A stretch of 64,000 nucleotides of DNA from Anaerostipes hominis (ex Lee et al. 2021) (GTDB lineage: Bacteria > Bacillota > Clostridia > Lachnospirales > Lachnospiraceae), in contig NZ_NQOG01000011.1 of assembly GCF_002270485.1 (NCBI RefSeq), positions 39,008-103,007 on the forward strand. The letters are read 5' to 3'. This document shows positions 18,550 through 27,763 of the stretch, one piece after another. The notes beneath the pieces were generated by a model. It had not been told where the DNA came from. It did not search any database and was given only the letters and a program-made list of their open reading frames with translations. Within the stretch, counting starts at the first letter, position 1. Each line of letters begins with the position of its first letter. Both the position numbers and the translations under genes were made by a program.

Positions 18550-18993
18550 TCATCTGTTTGCCAAGTTGTTATTCTGATACCGGGGATCTAAAGTTACTTC
18601 GTCTTCAAACCACTCAGGCCCCTCGTAATCCAGAGCGGCTTCTTCGGACGCAAATTCAACTTCAGCCATCATGAGACCTTCGTGGTCACCGTGGAATACA
18701 TCCAGTTCGATGGTGAGAGAGTCTGAGTCAGGAATCTGGTAGCGTGTCTTATAGATGAGAATACCGTCGATCTTGCTTTTCAGGTGCTCATAAGCCTGCT
18801 TCGTCAGAGGAAATTCATGCTCGGCCCGTTTCATCAGACCTTTAGACTTATAGGTCAGGATGTAATCATGGTCGAGTCTGCGGATCCGGATCACCGGTTC
18901 CATGCACAGATATCCCTGCTCGATTTCGGAGTGGGGATAGGAATCAAGGTCTTTCGGCGGGTCGGTAACAATAAACTTGCGTTCTATTTCCAT
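18550..18993 (-). CDS. CYTH-domain triphosphate tunnel protein
   Basis: 147 residues. It opens with the CYTH signature ExExK (MEIERKFIV), and alternating charged strands (IRIRRLDHDYILTYKSKG, TIELDVFHGDHEGLMMAEVEF) form the tunnel that binds triphosphate and metal. Family members are inorganic triphosphatases, thiamine triphosphatases or adenylate cyclases; the substrate here cannot be read from the sequence. The ATG at 18993 has AAAAGGAGG before it. It stands alone on the minus strand, convergent with the atp operon. Confidence 0.85.
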   Translation of the reverse strand: MEIERKFIVTDPPKDLDSYPHSEIEQGYLCMEPVIRIRRLDHDYILTYKSKGLMKRAEHEFPLTKQAYEHLKSKIDGILIYKTRYQIPDSDSLTIELDVFHGDHEGLMMAEVEFASEEAALDYEGPEWFEDEVTLDPRYQNNNLANR

Positions 18994-19119
18994 AGTGCGT
19001 TCCTCCTTTTTCCTCATTATATACGCAGCGGAGACAGAATGCAAAGGAAATTGACAACGGGGCGGAAAGCTTTTAAAATGTTTTAGAAACATGAATACAG
19101 AGAAGGCGAGGAAGATACA

Positions 19120-19755
19120 ATGCGTTTAAGGAATGTGCCGGGAGCGGCGGACATGATAGCGGCCAGTCCGTTTTCAGTCAATCAACCGGAAGAATGGAAA
19201 GGCAAGTGGAGGGAACTGTTTGGCAATGACAGGCCGGTTCATATAGAGATCGGTATGGGGAAAGGAAAATTTCTTTTGACATTGGCGGAAAAGAATCCCG
19301 AAATCAACTATATCGGGATCGAAAAGTTTTCCAGTGTTCTCGTGAGAGCAGTAGAAAAAACGGAAGAGTTTGAGGGGAATAACTTGAGACTGATGCGCAT
19401 GGACGCGGAGAATCTTCAGGATGTATTTGCCGAGGGAGAGATCGACCGGATCTATCTGAATTTCTCCGATCCGTGGCCGAAAGAACGTCACGCAAAGCGG
19501 AGGCTTACGTCTACGAGATTTTATGAGAGGTATGACCACATCCTTGCGAAGGACGGGCAGGTTATTTTCAAAACGGATAACCGGGGGCTGTTCGACTTTT
19601 CCATGGAACAGACAGAGGAAGCCGGATGGAAGCTCCTTGACTGCACGTTCGATCTGCATCACAGTGAGTTTGCCAAAGACAATGTCATGACAGAATATGA
19701 GACAAAATTTTCTGAAAAAGGCAAGCCGATCTGCCGTTTCACAGCCTGCCGTTAA
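19120..19755 (+). CDS. trmB: tRNA (guanine-N7)-methyltransferase
   Basis: 211 residues. The SAM site is VHIEIGMGKGKFLLTLAEKNP, and the signature NFSDPWPKERHAKRRLT with the tRNA-binding and catalytic Asp is intact. TrmB methylates G46 in the variable loop of tRNAs. The start at 19120 has GAGGAAG before it. Confidence 0.95.
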   Translation: MRLRNVPGAADMIAASPFSVNQPEEWKGKWRELFGNDRPVHIEIGMGKGKFLLTLAEKNPEINYIGIEKFSSVLVRAVEKTEEFEGNNLRLMRMDAENLQDVFAEGEIDRIYLNFSDPWPKERHAKRRLTSTRFYERYDHILAKDGQVIFKTDNRGLFDFSMEQTEEAGWKLLDCTFDLHHSEFAKDNVMTEYETKFSEKGKPICRFTACR

Positions 19756-19803
19756 TATTTTTATCCGTGTTGCATACTATAATAAAAAAGTGGTAAGATA
19801 ATT

Positions 19804-19932
19804 ATGAAACAGAAAAAGTGTCTAGTAAAGGTAAATCAATTCTTCTACCAGCATCCAAAGCACAGGAAATGGTTCTGCCGCCTGCTGGCATCGCTGGAAG
19901 AAGCAAAAGATTGTTTATGCCGGTCAAGATAA
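19804..19932 (+). CDS. Possible 42-residue basic small protein upstream of trxA
   Basis: An ORF starting at ATG 19804 (MKQKKCLVKVNQFFYQHPK onward) and ending at TAA 19930-19932, whose bases form part of the TAAGGAG ribosome site of thioredoxin. It contains many Lys and Arg and four cysteines. A TATAAT box lies about 25 bp before it; its own ribosome site is weak (GGTAAG). It may be a small protein translationally coupled to trxA, or chance. I do not recognise a family. Confidence 0.35.
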   Translation: MKQKKCLVKVNQFFYQHPKHRKWFCRLLASLEEAKDCLCRSR

Positions 19933-19943
19933 GGAGAATGAAT

Positions 19944-20261
19944 ATGGAGTATACGTTTACGAAGGAAAATTTCCAGGCAGAAGTGTTAGACTCAGAGCAG
20001 CCGGTACTTGTCGATATGTTTGCAACGTGGTGCGGACCGTGCAGGATGATGGGGCCGGTTGTGGAAGAACTGGCAAAGGAGTACGAGGGAAGCGTTAAAG
20101 TCGGAAAGCTGGATATCGATGAGAACAGTGATATCGCAGGGCAGTACGGCGTAATGTCAGTACCTACTTTCCTGGTCTTTAAGAACGGCCAGGTGGCAGC
20201 AAAGGTTGTAGGAGCTGTGCCTAAAGAAGAATTAAAGGAAGCCGTGGATAAAGCACGCTAG
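19944..20261 (+). CDS. trxA: Thioredoxin
   Basis: 105 residues, the standard single-domain thioredoxin. It contains the redox motif W29-C-G-P-C33 (FATWCGPCRMMGP) and the cis-proline in MSVPTFLVFKNG. It reduces disulfides in cytosolic proteins. The ATG at 19944 follows AAGGAG by the right distance; a longer in-frame reading upstream has no ribosome site and does not resemble thioredoxin. Confidence 0.95.
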   Translation: MEYTFTKENFQAEVLDSEQPVLVDMFATWCGPCRMMGPVVEELAKEYEGSVKVGKLDIDENSDIAGQYGVMSVPTFLVFKNGQVAAKVVGAVPKEELKEAVDKAR

Positions 20262-20282
20262 AGACTAAGAAATGAACGAATA

Positions 20283-20324
20283 AAAACGGATGGACGGAAC
20301 GTAAACCGGCCATCCGTTTTTCTG
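20283..20324 (+). terminator. Terminator after trxA
   Basis: A perfect 11-bp stem, AAAACGGATGG (20283-20293) with CCATCCGTTTT (20310-20320), followed by TTCT. Confidence 0.85.
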
Positions 20325-20411
20325 TGGGTCTGCCCCGGGGATTTCGTTTGACAATATGAAAGACAGCAATTAAACTAAAAAACAGATAGTCAATGAAGAA
20401 AAGGTGGACCC

Positions 20412-22193
20412 ATGAATATATTAAACATAGAACATATAAGTAAGATTTTTGGAGATAAGACCATATTTGATGACGTCTCTTTAGGAGTGCATCAGGGAGA
20501 TAAGATCGGAGTGCTGGGCGTCAACGGGACAGGGAAATCAACTTTATTAAAGATCATTGCAGGAATGGAAACGGCTGACGAGGGAGAGGTGATCTTCGGC
20601 AGAGGTATCCGAACGGCTTTCCTCCCACAGAACCCGGAGTTTCCGGACGGGGCAAAGGTGCTGTCCTATGTGACGGAAGGGAAACATGATCCGGACGGGG
20701 GTGAGCCGGTGAGCGAGGCCAAGACGATCCTTACAAAGCTTGGGATCTGTGATTTTGAGGAGACTGTAGATCACCTGTCCGGCGGGCAGAAAAAAAGAGT
20801 GGCGCTGGCCCGGACTCTTGTGGACCCGGCAGATGTACTGATTCTGGACGAGCCAACCAACCATATAGACAACGATATGGCCCTGTGGCTGGAAGATTAT
20901 CTGAAACGGTTTAAAGGAGTCCTGATCATGGTGACCCACGACCGTTATTTTCTGGACCGTGTAACCAATAAGATCGCAGAGATTGACAAGGGAAAACTGT
21001 ACACCTATGACTCCAACTATTCAGGCTTTTTGGCTTTAAAGACACAGAGAGAAGAGATGGAGCTGGCCGCGGAGCGCAAACGCCGGAGTCTTCTGCGGAC
21101 GGAGCTGGAATGGGTGAAGCGGGGACCTCAGGGCAGAGGGACCAAACAGAAGGCAAGGCTTGACCGGTATGAACAGCTGAAAAACATGGAAGGCCCCGGG
21201 GAAGCCCGGAATGTAGAGATGGATTCCGTCGGAACGAGACTCGGCAAGAAGACCATTGAACTTCATCGGATTTCCAAGGCATACGGAGAGAAAAAGCTCA
21301 TAAAAGACTTTACCTATATTATTTTAAGGGATGACCGGCTGGGGATTATCGGGCCGAATGGCTGCGGCAAATCCACACTGATGAAAATCATCACAGGGCG
21401 TCTGGTCCCTGATTCCGGAGAAGTTGTGACCGGAGACACGGTAAAGATCGGATATTTTGCACAGGAAAATGAAGACATGGAGGATGACATCCGGGTTATC
21501 GACTATATCCGGGATGTGGCTGATTATATTCAGACACCCGGCGGGAAGATCAGCGCGTCTCAGATGCTAGAACGCTTTTTATTCACGCCTTCCATGCAGT
21601 ACACACCTCTGTCCAAACTTTCGGGAGGAGAAAAGAGGAGGCTCTATCTGCTCAAAGTTCTGATGGATGCACCGAATGTGCTGGTGCTCGATGAGCCCAC
21701 CAACGACCTGGACATAGCGACATTGAGAGTCCTTGAGGATTACCTGGATTCTTTTCAGGGGATTGTTCTGACTGTGTCCCATGACCGCTATTTTCTGGAC
21801 CGCATCGCCGGCAGGATTTTTGCATTTGAGGGCGGCGGTGAAATAAAGCAGTATGAGGGCGGGTATACAGACTACCTGAGAGCAGTAAAACCGGCGGAGC
21901 AGACAAAGCCGAAGGAAAAAACAGATAAGAAATCATGGAAACAGAAAGATACCAGACTGAGATTTTCATATAAAGAACAGAGAGAATATGAAACCATAGA
22001 TGAGGACATTGAACGGCTGGAAGAAAAAATTGCATCTGTGGGACAGCAGATGGAGGAAAACGCCAGCCAGTATACGAAGCTTGCAGAACTGACAGAAGAA
22101 AAGTCAAAACTGGAAGAACAGCTGAACGGAAAGATGGAGCGGTGGGTTTACTTGAACGACCTGGCAGAAAAAATTCAAGCCCAGAATTCCTGA
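20412..22193 (+). CDS. ABC-F family ATPase (Uup-like translation factor)
   Basis: 593 residues with two ABC ATPase domains in one chain and no membrane segment. Walker A motifs are GVNGTGKST (domain 1) and GPNGCGKST (domain 2); signatures are LSGGQKKR and LSGGEKRR; Walker B motifs are LILDEPTNH and LVLDEPTND. The linker is arginine-rich and a C-terminal coiled coil (about 520-590) is present, as in Uup. ABC-F proteins act on ribosomes stalled by difficult sequences or, in some branches, protect from antibiotics; the Uup-like tail favours the housekeeping role. Confidence 0.92.
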   Translation: MNILNIEHISKIFGDKTIFDDVSLGVHQGDKIGVLGVNGTGKSTLLKIIAGMETADEGEVIFGRGIRTAFLPQNPEFPDGAKVLSYVTEGKHDPDGGEPVSEAKTILTKLGICDFEETVDHLSGGQKKRVALARTLVDPADVLILDEPTNHIDNDMALWLEDYLKRFKGVLIMVTHDRYFLDRVTNKIAEIDKGKLYTYDSNYSGFLALKTQREEMELAAERKRRSLLRTELEWVKRGPQGRGTKQKARLDRYEQLKNMEGPGEARNVEMDSVGTRLGKKTIELHRISKAYGEKKLIKDFTYIILRDDRLGIIGPNGCGKSTLMKIITGRLVPDSGEVVTGDTVKIGYFAQENEDMEDDIRVIDYIRDVADYIQTPGGKISASQMLERFLFTPSMQYTPLSKLSGGEKRRLYLLKVLMDAPNVLVLDEPTNDLDIATLRVLEDYLDSFQGIVLTVSHDRYFLDRIAGRIFAFEGGGEIKQYEGGYTDYLRAVKPAEQTKPKEKTDKKSWKQKDTRLRFSYKEQREYETIDEDIERLEEKIASVGQQMEENASQYTKLAELTEEKSKLEEQLNGKMERWVYLNDLAEKIQAQNS

Positions 22194-22206
22194 GAGGTGG
22201 ATTTGG

Positions 22207-23145
22207 ATGAAGAAGAGTAAAAAACATAGCAGGATAAAATCTCTGTATGAGGTTCTTTTGTGTGCTTTGCTCGCGGGAAGTCTGTTTGCCTGCCAAAAGC
22301 ATGAATCTGCCGAGGCTGAGAACCCCAAGTATGTGATCGGCGTCGTGACAAAATCACGGAACAGTGAATATTGGATGTCAGTCTGTTCCGGCATGGAAAA
22401 AGCGGCTTCAGATCTGGGAGCATCGGTCATTATTCTGTCTCCGGATACGGAGACAGATGAGAAAACCCAGCAGCAGATGATCGGCAGCCTTCTGAAAAAA
22501 GATATTGATGCCCTGGCAGTATCTCCGATCAATTCCCACAATGCAAAGGACTACTTAAAGAAGGCGGAAGAAAAAGGAATACAGGTTGTATCCTTTGACA
22601 CAAAGATTCTTGAGAGAGGAGTTCCCTATATTGGAATAGACAATGAAAAAGTAGGGAGAGACCTGGCTGAATATATGGCGGGCCAGATGAAAAAGAAAGG
22701 GGTTGCAGGAATTATATCCGGAAACCTGAAACAGAGTTCCCATGCCTCAAGGATGAAAGGCTTTAAGGATTATATAGAGAAAAATACAGACATAAAGATT
22801 GCCTTTACCGAGAGCGGATACAGCAATCTGCGGATGCCGGAGAAAGAAATCTCAAGGCTTATGAGAGAACATCCGGAGTTGAATGGGATTTTTGCTACGA
22901 GCGCCGTGACCGCACTTGGAATCATGGAGTACATGGAAGACCGTCCGGTGCTGATTGCCACAGTGGATGCCCAGGAGGATGCGCTCGATGCGGTTAAGAA
23001 GGGAAGAATCGGGGCTTTGGCTTATCAGCCGGGCTATGAAATCGGCTATGAGACGGTACGCTATATCGTAAACCAAAAAGAAGGCAAAAAGCAGCCGGAA
23101 CAAAAAATCATTAAAGTAGATCTAAAAATAAAACCACAAAAATAA
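22207..23145 (+). CDS. Sugar-binding lipoprotein (periplasmic-binding-protein type 1, RbsB/MglB-like)
   Basis: 312 residues. The signal peptide ends in a lipobox (LLAGSLFAC, Cys29), so the mature protein is anchored to the outer face of the membrane. The rest is a type 1 sugar-binding fold: YVIGVVTKSRNSEYW, DIDALAVSPINS, YIGIDNEKVGRDLAEYM, and LIATVDAQEDALDAVKKG near the end. No permease or ATPase gene of an ABC importer follows; instead a truncated inositol dehydrogenase and a YesM/YesN pair come next. It may therefore present a sugar or inositol to the sensor kinase rather than feed a transporter. It starts 13 nt after the ABC-F gene. Confidence 0.85.
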   Translation: MKKSKKHSRIKSLYEVLLCALLAGSLFACQKHESAEAENPKYVIGVVTKSRNSEYWMSVCSGMEKAASDLGASVIILSPDTETDEKTQQQMIGSLLKKDIDALAVSPINSHNAKDYLKKAEEKGIQVVSFDTKILERGVPYIGIDNEKVGRDLAEYMAGQMKKKGVAGIISGNLKQSSHASRMKGFKDYIEKNTDIKIAFTESGYSNLRMPEKEISRLMREHPELNGIFATSAVTALGIMEYMEDRPVLIATVDAQEDALDAVKKGRIGALAYQPGYEIGYETVRYIVNQKEGKKQPEQKIIKVDLKIKPQK

Positions 23146-23163
23146 AAAAAGTACATACAGCTG

Positions 23164-23194
23164 AGGACCTTTGGCAGACCAAAGGTCCTTTACT
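23164..23194 (+). terminator. Terminator after the sugar-binding lipoprotein gene
   Basis: A perfect 11-bp stem AGGACCTTTGG / CCAAAGGTCCT with loop CAGA (23164-23189), followed by TTACTTT. Confidence 0.8.
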
Positions 23195-23364
23195 TTCATA
23201 TATTATATGGCAGCCGGAATGCGTTACAAAAATATAATATCAAATCTAAAAAATCCATGGATACGACTTCGGATACCGGAAGGTAAAATAAAACCAAAGG
23301 CACAGATCATAGGATATCACATCGGAAAGTCTTTGGCAGACGAAACATCATAAAAAGGAGAGAA

Positions 23365-24225
23365 GTCTATGCAGATTACCGTGAAATGCTGAAAAAAGCA
23401 GATATCGATGCAGTTGCCATAGTGACGACGAGCGGAGAGCACTGCTGGCAGATCGAAGCCGCTTTGGATGCGGGAAAGCATGTTTTTTCCGACAAGCCGC
23501 TGGGATTAACGGTTGAGGAGTGCAGGACAGCTGAGGCTGCTGTGGAACGCCATCCGGAACTGACATTTTTCCTTGGGTTCATGCGCCGCTATGATCCGTC
23601 TTATGCGTATGCAAAGGAAAAGATCAAAGAAGGGGCCATCGGTACACCATATATGGTGAAAGCGGCAGGAATCGATCCGGAAGCTCTGGTAGAAGGAGCC
23701 ATTAAATTTGCAGCGACCAGCGGGGGGATCTTCATTGATATGGCGATCCATGACATCGATCTGATGCGCTGGTTCCTGGAATCCGATCCCGTGGAAGTAT
23801 ATGCGGCAGGAGCCACATTCAAACATCCGGAGTTTAAGGAAGCGGGAGATGACGAGACCGGTGCGGCAATGTATAAATGCGAAAACGGTGCACTGGGATT
23901 TGTGCACGTCGGACGTACTGCGGCACATGGATATCACGTTGAGACAGAGATTGTCGGCACCGAAGGCTCTTTAAGGATCAGTCCGGTACCGGAAAAAAAT
24001 CTGTGTATGATCTATGATAAAAACGGGGCTGTGAAAGAATGTGTCAGCGGTTTTCCGGAGAGATTTGCAGAGTCTTATCAGCTGGAAATGGCAGAATTCA
24101 TCAACTGTGTCCAGAAAGGCGTTAAACCGGACGTCACCGTATACGACGGCACAAAATCAACACAGATTGGCTTCGCAACTACAAAAGCCTGGAAAAAGGG
24201 AGGCATTGTAAAGATCGAATATTAA
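23365..24225 (+). pseudogene. 5'-truncated inositol dehydrogenase (Gfo/Idh/MocA, IolX/IolU-like)
   Basis: The frame begins abruptly at VYADYREMLKKADIDAV, which in full-length relatives lies about 60 residues in. The NAD-binding GxGxxG strand is missing. The remaining part is well preserved: DKPLGLTVEEC, FMRRYDPSYAYAKEKI, and GGIFIDMAIHDIDLMRWFL with the catalytic Asp and His. A strong ribosome site AAAAGGAG lies before ATG 23369, but that ATG is out of frame and reads only MQITVKC then stop. The in-frame ATG at 23386 has no ribosome site. The likely cause is a deletion joining the original start to an internal TATG (see findings). Without the cofactor site the product would not be active. Confidence 0.75.
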
Positions 24226-24309
24226 AAATCGGTCAGCTTGACACTCTTTGGGTGTCACGTATAATTAGAAATAGAAGAAAATATCAGGGAAGGGAGAGTG
24301 AGGTCTGAT

Positions 24310-26040
24310 ATGATACGCAGTATGCGGAGTAAAGTTTTCTTAGCCATCATCAGCATCACATTTTTGACTGCCTCGGCCATCACCCTGATATTTTATTTGA
24401 AATCTACTCAGATGATTGAGGACAATTACGGGACAAACCTCTATGGCCGCATTGAGCAGGTAGGGAATGCTTTCGATGATGCCATGAAAGAGATCTATTA
24501 CATTACGGTACAGGCATCCAACGCAGAAGGGCTTTCCCGGCAGGCAGAAAGCTATCTAAAGACAGAAGATGCGGGACGGCTGGAGAAGATGTCCGGTATG
24601 CTGGGAGGATTCAAGAAACGAAACAGTGATATCGGATCAGTCTATCTGGTTCTTCCGGAACAGAAAACCATTGTTACGTCGGAGGATTATCCGGTTTATG
24701 TAAAGAAAGTAAATAACTCTGTATTAAAGCATATTGCAGAGATTTCTCTGGAGGACCACCCCGTCATTATCAAAGATCCGGTGAGAAAACAGAATAAAGT
24801 GCTGTCTTTTATCGAGCCCGTCATGAAAGACGGAAGTGTCCTTGGCTTTATCATGTGCAATATTGAAGAGCGGGCTGTCTATTATAAGTATCTGGATATT
24901 CTAAATGACGGCAGATCTTCGGAGGCGGTCCTCCTCAATAAGAAAAATGCCATTGTCTCTACGAAGAATGTCGAATCCATGGGCAAAATTTACAGGAACA
25001 GCAATTTTCCCGATATCCAGCAGAACGGCATTTTTAATAAAAGGACCCCGGCGGTCATAGGTATCAGCTATAAAACGGCATTTACCGGGTGCAGTTTTTT
25101 TATTACGGTTGAGAAGAGTGTCGTATTGAGTGACCTGAATCAGCTGAAATATTTTTTGCTGGCATTTTTATTTCTCTTTCTGGGCATCTCACTGATTCCC
25201 GCCTATTTTGCCACGAGGGCTATGTATGAGCCGTTAAGGAATCTGACGGCGGCGATGGATGAAATCAGCGCCGGAGAACTGGATAAAAGGGTCCAGGTCT
25301 GCACCAGGGATGAGATTGGACGGCTTTCCAATGATTTTAACAACATGCTGAACCAGATTGAAAAGCTGATTGAAAAGCTGATCAAGGAAGAAGGACTCAA
25401 AAAAGACGCAGAGCTGGAAGCACTTCAATACCAGATTACCCCGCATTTTATGTACAATACTTTAAATTCCATAAAGTTTGCGGCTCTGCTGAAAGGAGAG
25501 AAGGAGCTGGGCGGCCTGATCGGTGATTTTGTCGAGCTTCTGCAGGCAAGTGTCAACAAAAAAGGCACGTTCGTCACGGTCTCAGACGAGATCCATATTT
25601 TAAAAAATTATATTCATCTGCAGAAAATAAGGTATGACGGTTATTTTGATGTGGATTATGAGATCGGGAAAGACGCGGGCAGCTGTTTTGTCCCGCGGCT
25701 GATTCTGCAGCCTCTGGTGGAAAACTCTATTTTACATGGGCTGGATATGAAGATGGACAACAGCCGGATCGAGATCAGGGCCGTGATCGAAGAAGACTAT
25801 TTATGTATCAGCGTGAAAGACAACGGAAGAGGAATGACACAGGAACAGATTTATGAACTGCTGACCAAAAAAGACAAAAAAACCAGCGGCCTGAGCGGGA
25901 TCGGGGTTGTCAATGTCCGTGAGAGGCTCGAACTGTATTACGGAAACAATGCCGGTCTGGGCTATGACAGTAATTCCGACGGAACAACGGCATATCTGTA
26001 TCTGCCGGCTTATAAAGACCAGAATCAGTATGCAGTGTGA
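24310..26040 (+). CDS. YesM-type membrane sensor histidine kinase
   Basis: About 576 residues from ATG 24310 (GTG 24298 is an alternative). One membrane helix lies at about 10-30, then an extracellular sensor region of about 250 residues, a second helix near residue 285, a HAMP linker (YEPLRNLTAAMDEISAGELDKRV), a His_kinase box (YQITPHFMYNTLNS, phospho-His in PHF), and an ATPase domain (PLVENSILHGL, KDNGRGMT, GIGVVNVRERL). YesM kinases pair with YesN regulators and control sugar uptake genes. It overlaps the regulator frame by a few bases and sits between two inositol genes, so inositol or a related sugar is the likely signal. Confidence 0.9.
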   Translation: MIRSMRSKVFLAIISITFLTASAITLIFYLKSTQMIEDNYGTNLYGRIEQVGNAFDDAMKEIYYITVQASNAEGLSRQAESYLKTEDAGRLEKMSGMLGGFKKRNSDIGSVYLVLPEQKTIVTSEDYPVYVKKVNNSVLKHIAEISLEDHPVIIKDPVRKQNKVLSFIEPVMKDGSVLGFIMCNIEERAVYYKYLDILNDGRSSEAVLLNKKNAIVSTKNVESMGKIYRNSNFPDIQQNGIFNKRTPAVIGISYKTAFTGCSFFITVEKSVVLSDLNQLKYFLLAFLFLFLGISLIPAYFATRAMYEPLRNLTAAMDEISAGELDKRVQVCTRDEIGRLSNDFNNMLNQIEKLIEKLIKEEGLKKDAELEALQYQITPHFMYNTLNSIKFAALLKGEKELGGLIGDFVELLQASVNKKGTFVTVSDEIHILKNYIHLQKIRYDGYFDVDYEIGKDAGSCFVPRLILQPLVENSILHGLDMKMDNSRIEIRAVIEEDYLCISVKDNGRGMTQEQIYELLTKKDKKTSGLSGIGVVNVRERLELYYGNNAGLGYDSNSDGTTAYLYLPAYKDQNQYAV

Positions 26041-26054
26041 AAGGAGAAAACGCC

Positions 26055-27632
26055 ATGTACCGAACAATGATTGTCGATGACGATTTTTTAGTGCGCAGTT
26101 ATCTGAAGCAGCTGGATGCCTGGGAGAAAGCGGGCTATGAGATCGCTGCAGATGTAAGGGATGCGGAAGAGGCTTTAAATGCAGTCAGAGAGCAGGCTCC
26201 CGACATGATCGTAACCGATATTTCCATGCCCCTGATGGACGGAATCGAGCTGATACGCAGGGTACGGGAAATGGGTCTTTCTACATATATCATCGTTCTG
26301 AGCTGTCATGATGATTTCAATTATGTGAAAGAGGCTATGCGCCTTGGAGCAAATGAATATGTACTGAAGAATTCTCTGGATGAGGATTCTCTTTTTGAGG
26401 TGCTTAAAAATGCGGAACACCATATGAACAGTATAAAGAAACTAAACAGTGAAGAAGAACGGACAAAAAAGCTGATCGAGGCCGGAAGCCAGTCCCTGAA
26501 GATCCGGTTTTTTAACGAGATTTTGGCGGGAGATATGAGTCCCGGGGAGCGGGAAGAAAGGCGCATTGAAGCCGGGATTAAAGGAAAATATATAAACAGT
26601 GCGGTCGTGAATATGTTTATCCCTGCCTGGATGTCGATCAAAGACAGCCAGTCACCGGCAGAGTCGGAACAATATGCGGCAGGATTCATAGAGCGTCTGT
26701 CCGCTCAGCTTCAGATGCTCCTGGGAGAGGAGCACAGCAGGGCCGAGACAGTTTCTCTGGGAGGAGGCATCTTTTGCTGTTTTCTGGATCTTTCTGATCT
26801 GAGCAGGAGCAGTGTGATGAGGCAGAAGCTCACAAGTGTGGCCTCTGCCTGCTTCAAATGCTGCAAGGAGGAGATCTTTGACTACGATATTGCAGTCAGC
26901 AATATCTGCATCGGAGAGGGCGGCATCCGCCAGGCATACCAGCAGGCAAGAGAGGCCATTAAGCTTAGTTTTTATGAGGACAGCGATATTTTATATTTTG
27001 ACAGCCAGAAGACCATCGGGACCAAGATGCCGGAGTGTGCACAGGAGCTTTTAAATCATGCAAGGGATTATGCGGCAGGAAGAAAAGAAAAAGAGATGAA
27101 AGAAGAGTTTTTTCGTGTGATAGAAGCATGCCGGGAGACAAGGACGGACCCAAAGATCATTTTTCGGTGGATTCGGAAATTAGATACGGCCGTGGGGACA
27201 GAGCACAGTCAGGAAGAGCTGTTTAAGCTTACTCATGTGGATCAGCTTTCTGATATATTTAAGGGTTACAGAAGCAGGATATTTTTAGGTACAGGGAAAA
27301 AAGTTCCGGAAAATGCGGGGACACAGACGAGACAGGCAGTCTGGTATATCCGCGAACATTTCAAAGAGCAGATTGGCCTTCAGGAGGTTGCAGATGCCGT
27401 AGGGCTGAATTTTGCTTATCTGAGTTATCTGTTTAAGCAGGAAATGGGGATCGGCTTTTCGGGATTTCTTCTGGAACTCCGTGTAGAGTATGCAAAAGAT
27501 CTTCTCAAAAATACAAGCTACAAGATTAAAGATGTTGCAGTGGAATCGGGATTCAACGATTACCACTATTTCTCAAAGGCTTTTAAGCGGTTAAATGGGG
27601 TCAGCCCGGCAGAGTACCGCAGGAAGTCCTAA
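26055..27632 (+). CDS. YesN-type response regulator with AraC DNA-binding domain
   Basis: About 525 residues. The receiver domain (residues 1-125) has the acidic pair DDD near the start and the phospho-acceptor in MIVTDISMPLMDGIEL. A long central region is followed by an AraC/XylS domain with two helix-turn-helices (residues about 425-525; VADAVGLNFAYLSYLFKQEMG, IKDVAVESGFNDYHYFSKAFK). ATG 26055 follows AAAGGAGA. It likely activates iolE and perhaps other inositol genes when phosphorylated by the adjacent kinase. Confidence 0.9.
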   Translation: MYRTMIVDDDFLVRSYLKQLDAWEKAGYEIAADVRDAEEALNAVREQAPDMIVTDISMPLMDGIELIRRVREMGLSTYIIVLSCHDDFNYVKEAMRLGANEYVLKNSLDEDSLFEVLKNAEHHMNSIKKLNSEEERTKKLIEAGSQSLKIRFFNEILAGDMSPGEREERRIEAGIKGKYINSAVVNMFIPAWMSIKDSQSPAESEQYAAGFIERLSAQLQMLLGEEHSRAETVSLGGGIFCCFLDLSDLSRSSVMRQKLTSVASACFKCCKEEIFDYDIAVSNICIGEGGIRQAYQQAREAIKLSFYEDSDILYFDSQKTIGTKMPECAQELLNHARDYAAGRKEKEMKEEFFRVIEACRETRTDPKIIFRWIRKLDTAVGTEHSQEELFKLTHVDQLSDIFKGYRSRIFLGTGKKVPENAGTQTRQAVWYIREHFKEQIGLQEVADAVGLNFAYLSYLFKQEMGIGFSGFLLELRVEYAKDLLKNTSYKIKDVAVESGFNDYHYFSKAFKRLNGVSPAEYRRKS

Positions 27633-27644
27633 AAATAAGACACC

Positions 27645-27701
27645 AAATCGGGAACATCTATTTTTAGAACAACAAAGCTAAAAATATTCCCGATTTTTTT
27701 T
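27645..27701 (+). terminator. Terminator after the YesN gene
   Basis: AAATCGGGAA (27645-27654) pairs with TTCCCGATTT (27687-27696), with an inner TATTTTTAG / CTAAAAATA stem, followed by a run of T. Confidence 0.85.
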
Positions 27702-27763
27702 GATCTTTTTCCATGTTATCCTTTATTCAGATAAAAAAAGAACACGGATAAAGGAGAAGTGCT

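Noticed and set aside
18462..18674. Plus-strand frame of 70 codons opposite the CYTH gene
   Set aside because: It overlaps the well-supported CYTH gene on the other strand and has no family resemblance.
23171..23353. Open frame of 60 codons before the truncated inositol dehydrogenase
   Set aside because: It starts inside the terminator hairpin, has no ribosome site and matches no part of the missing dehydrogenase N-terminus that I can recognise.
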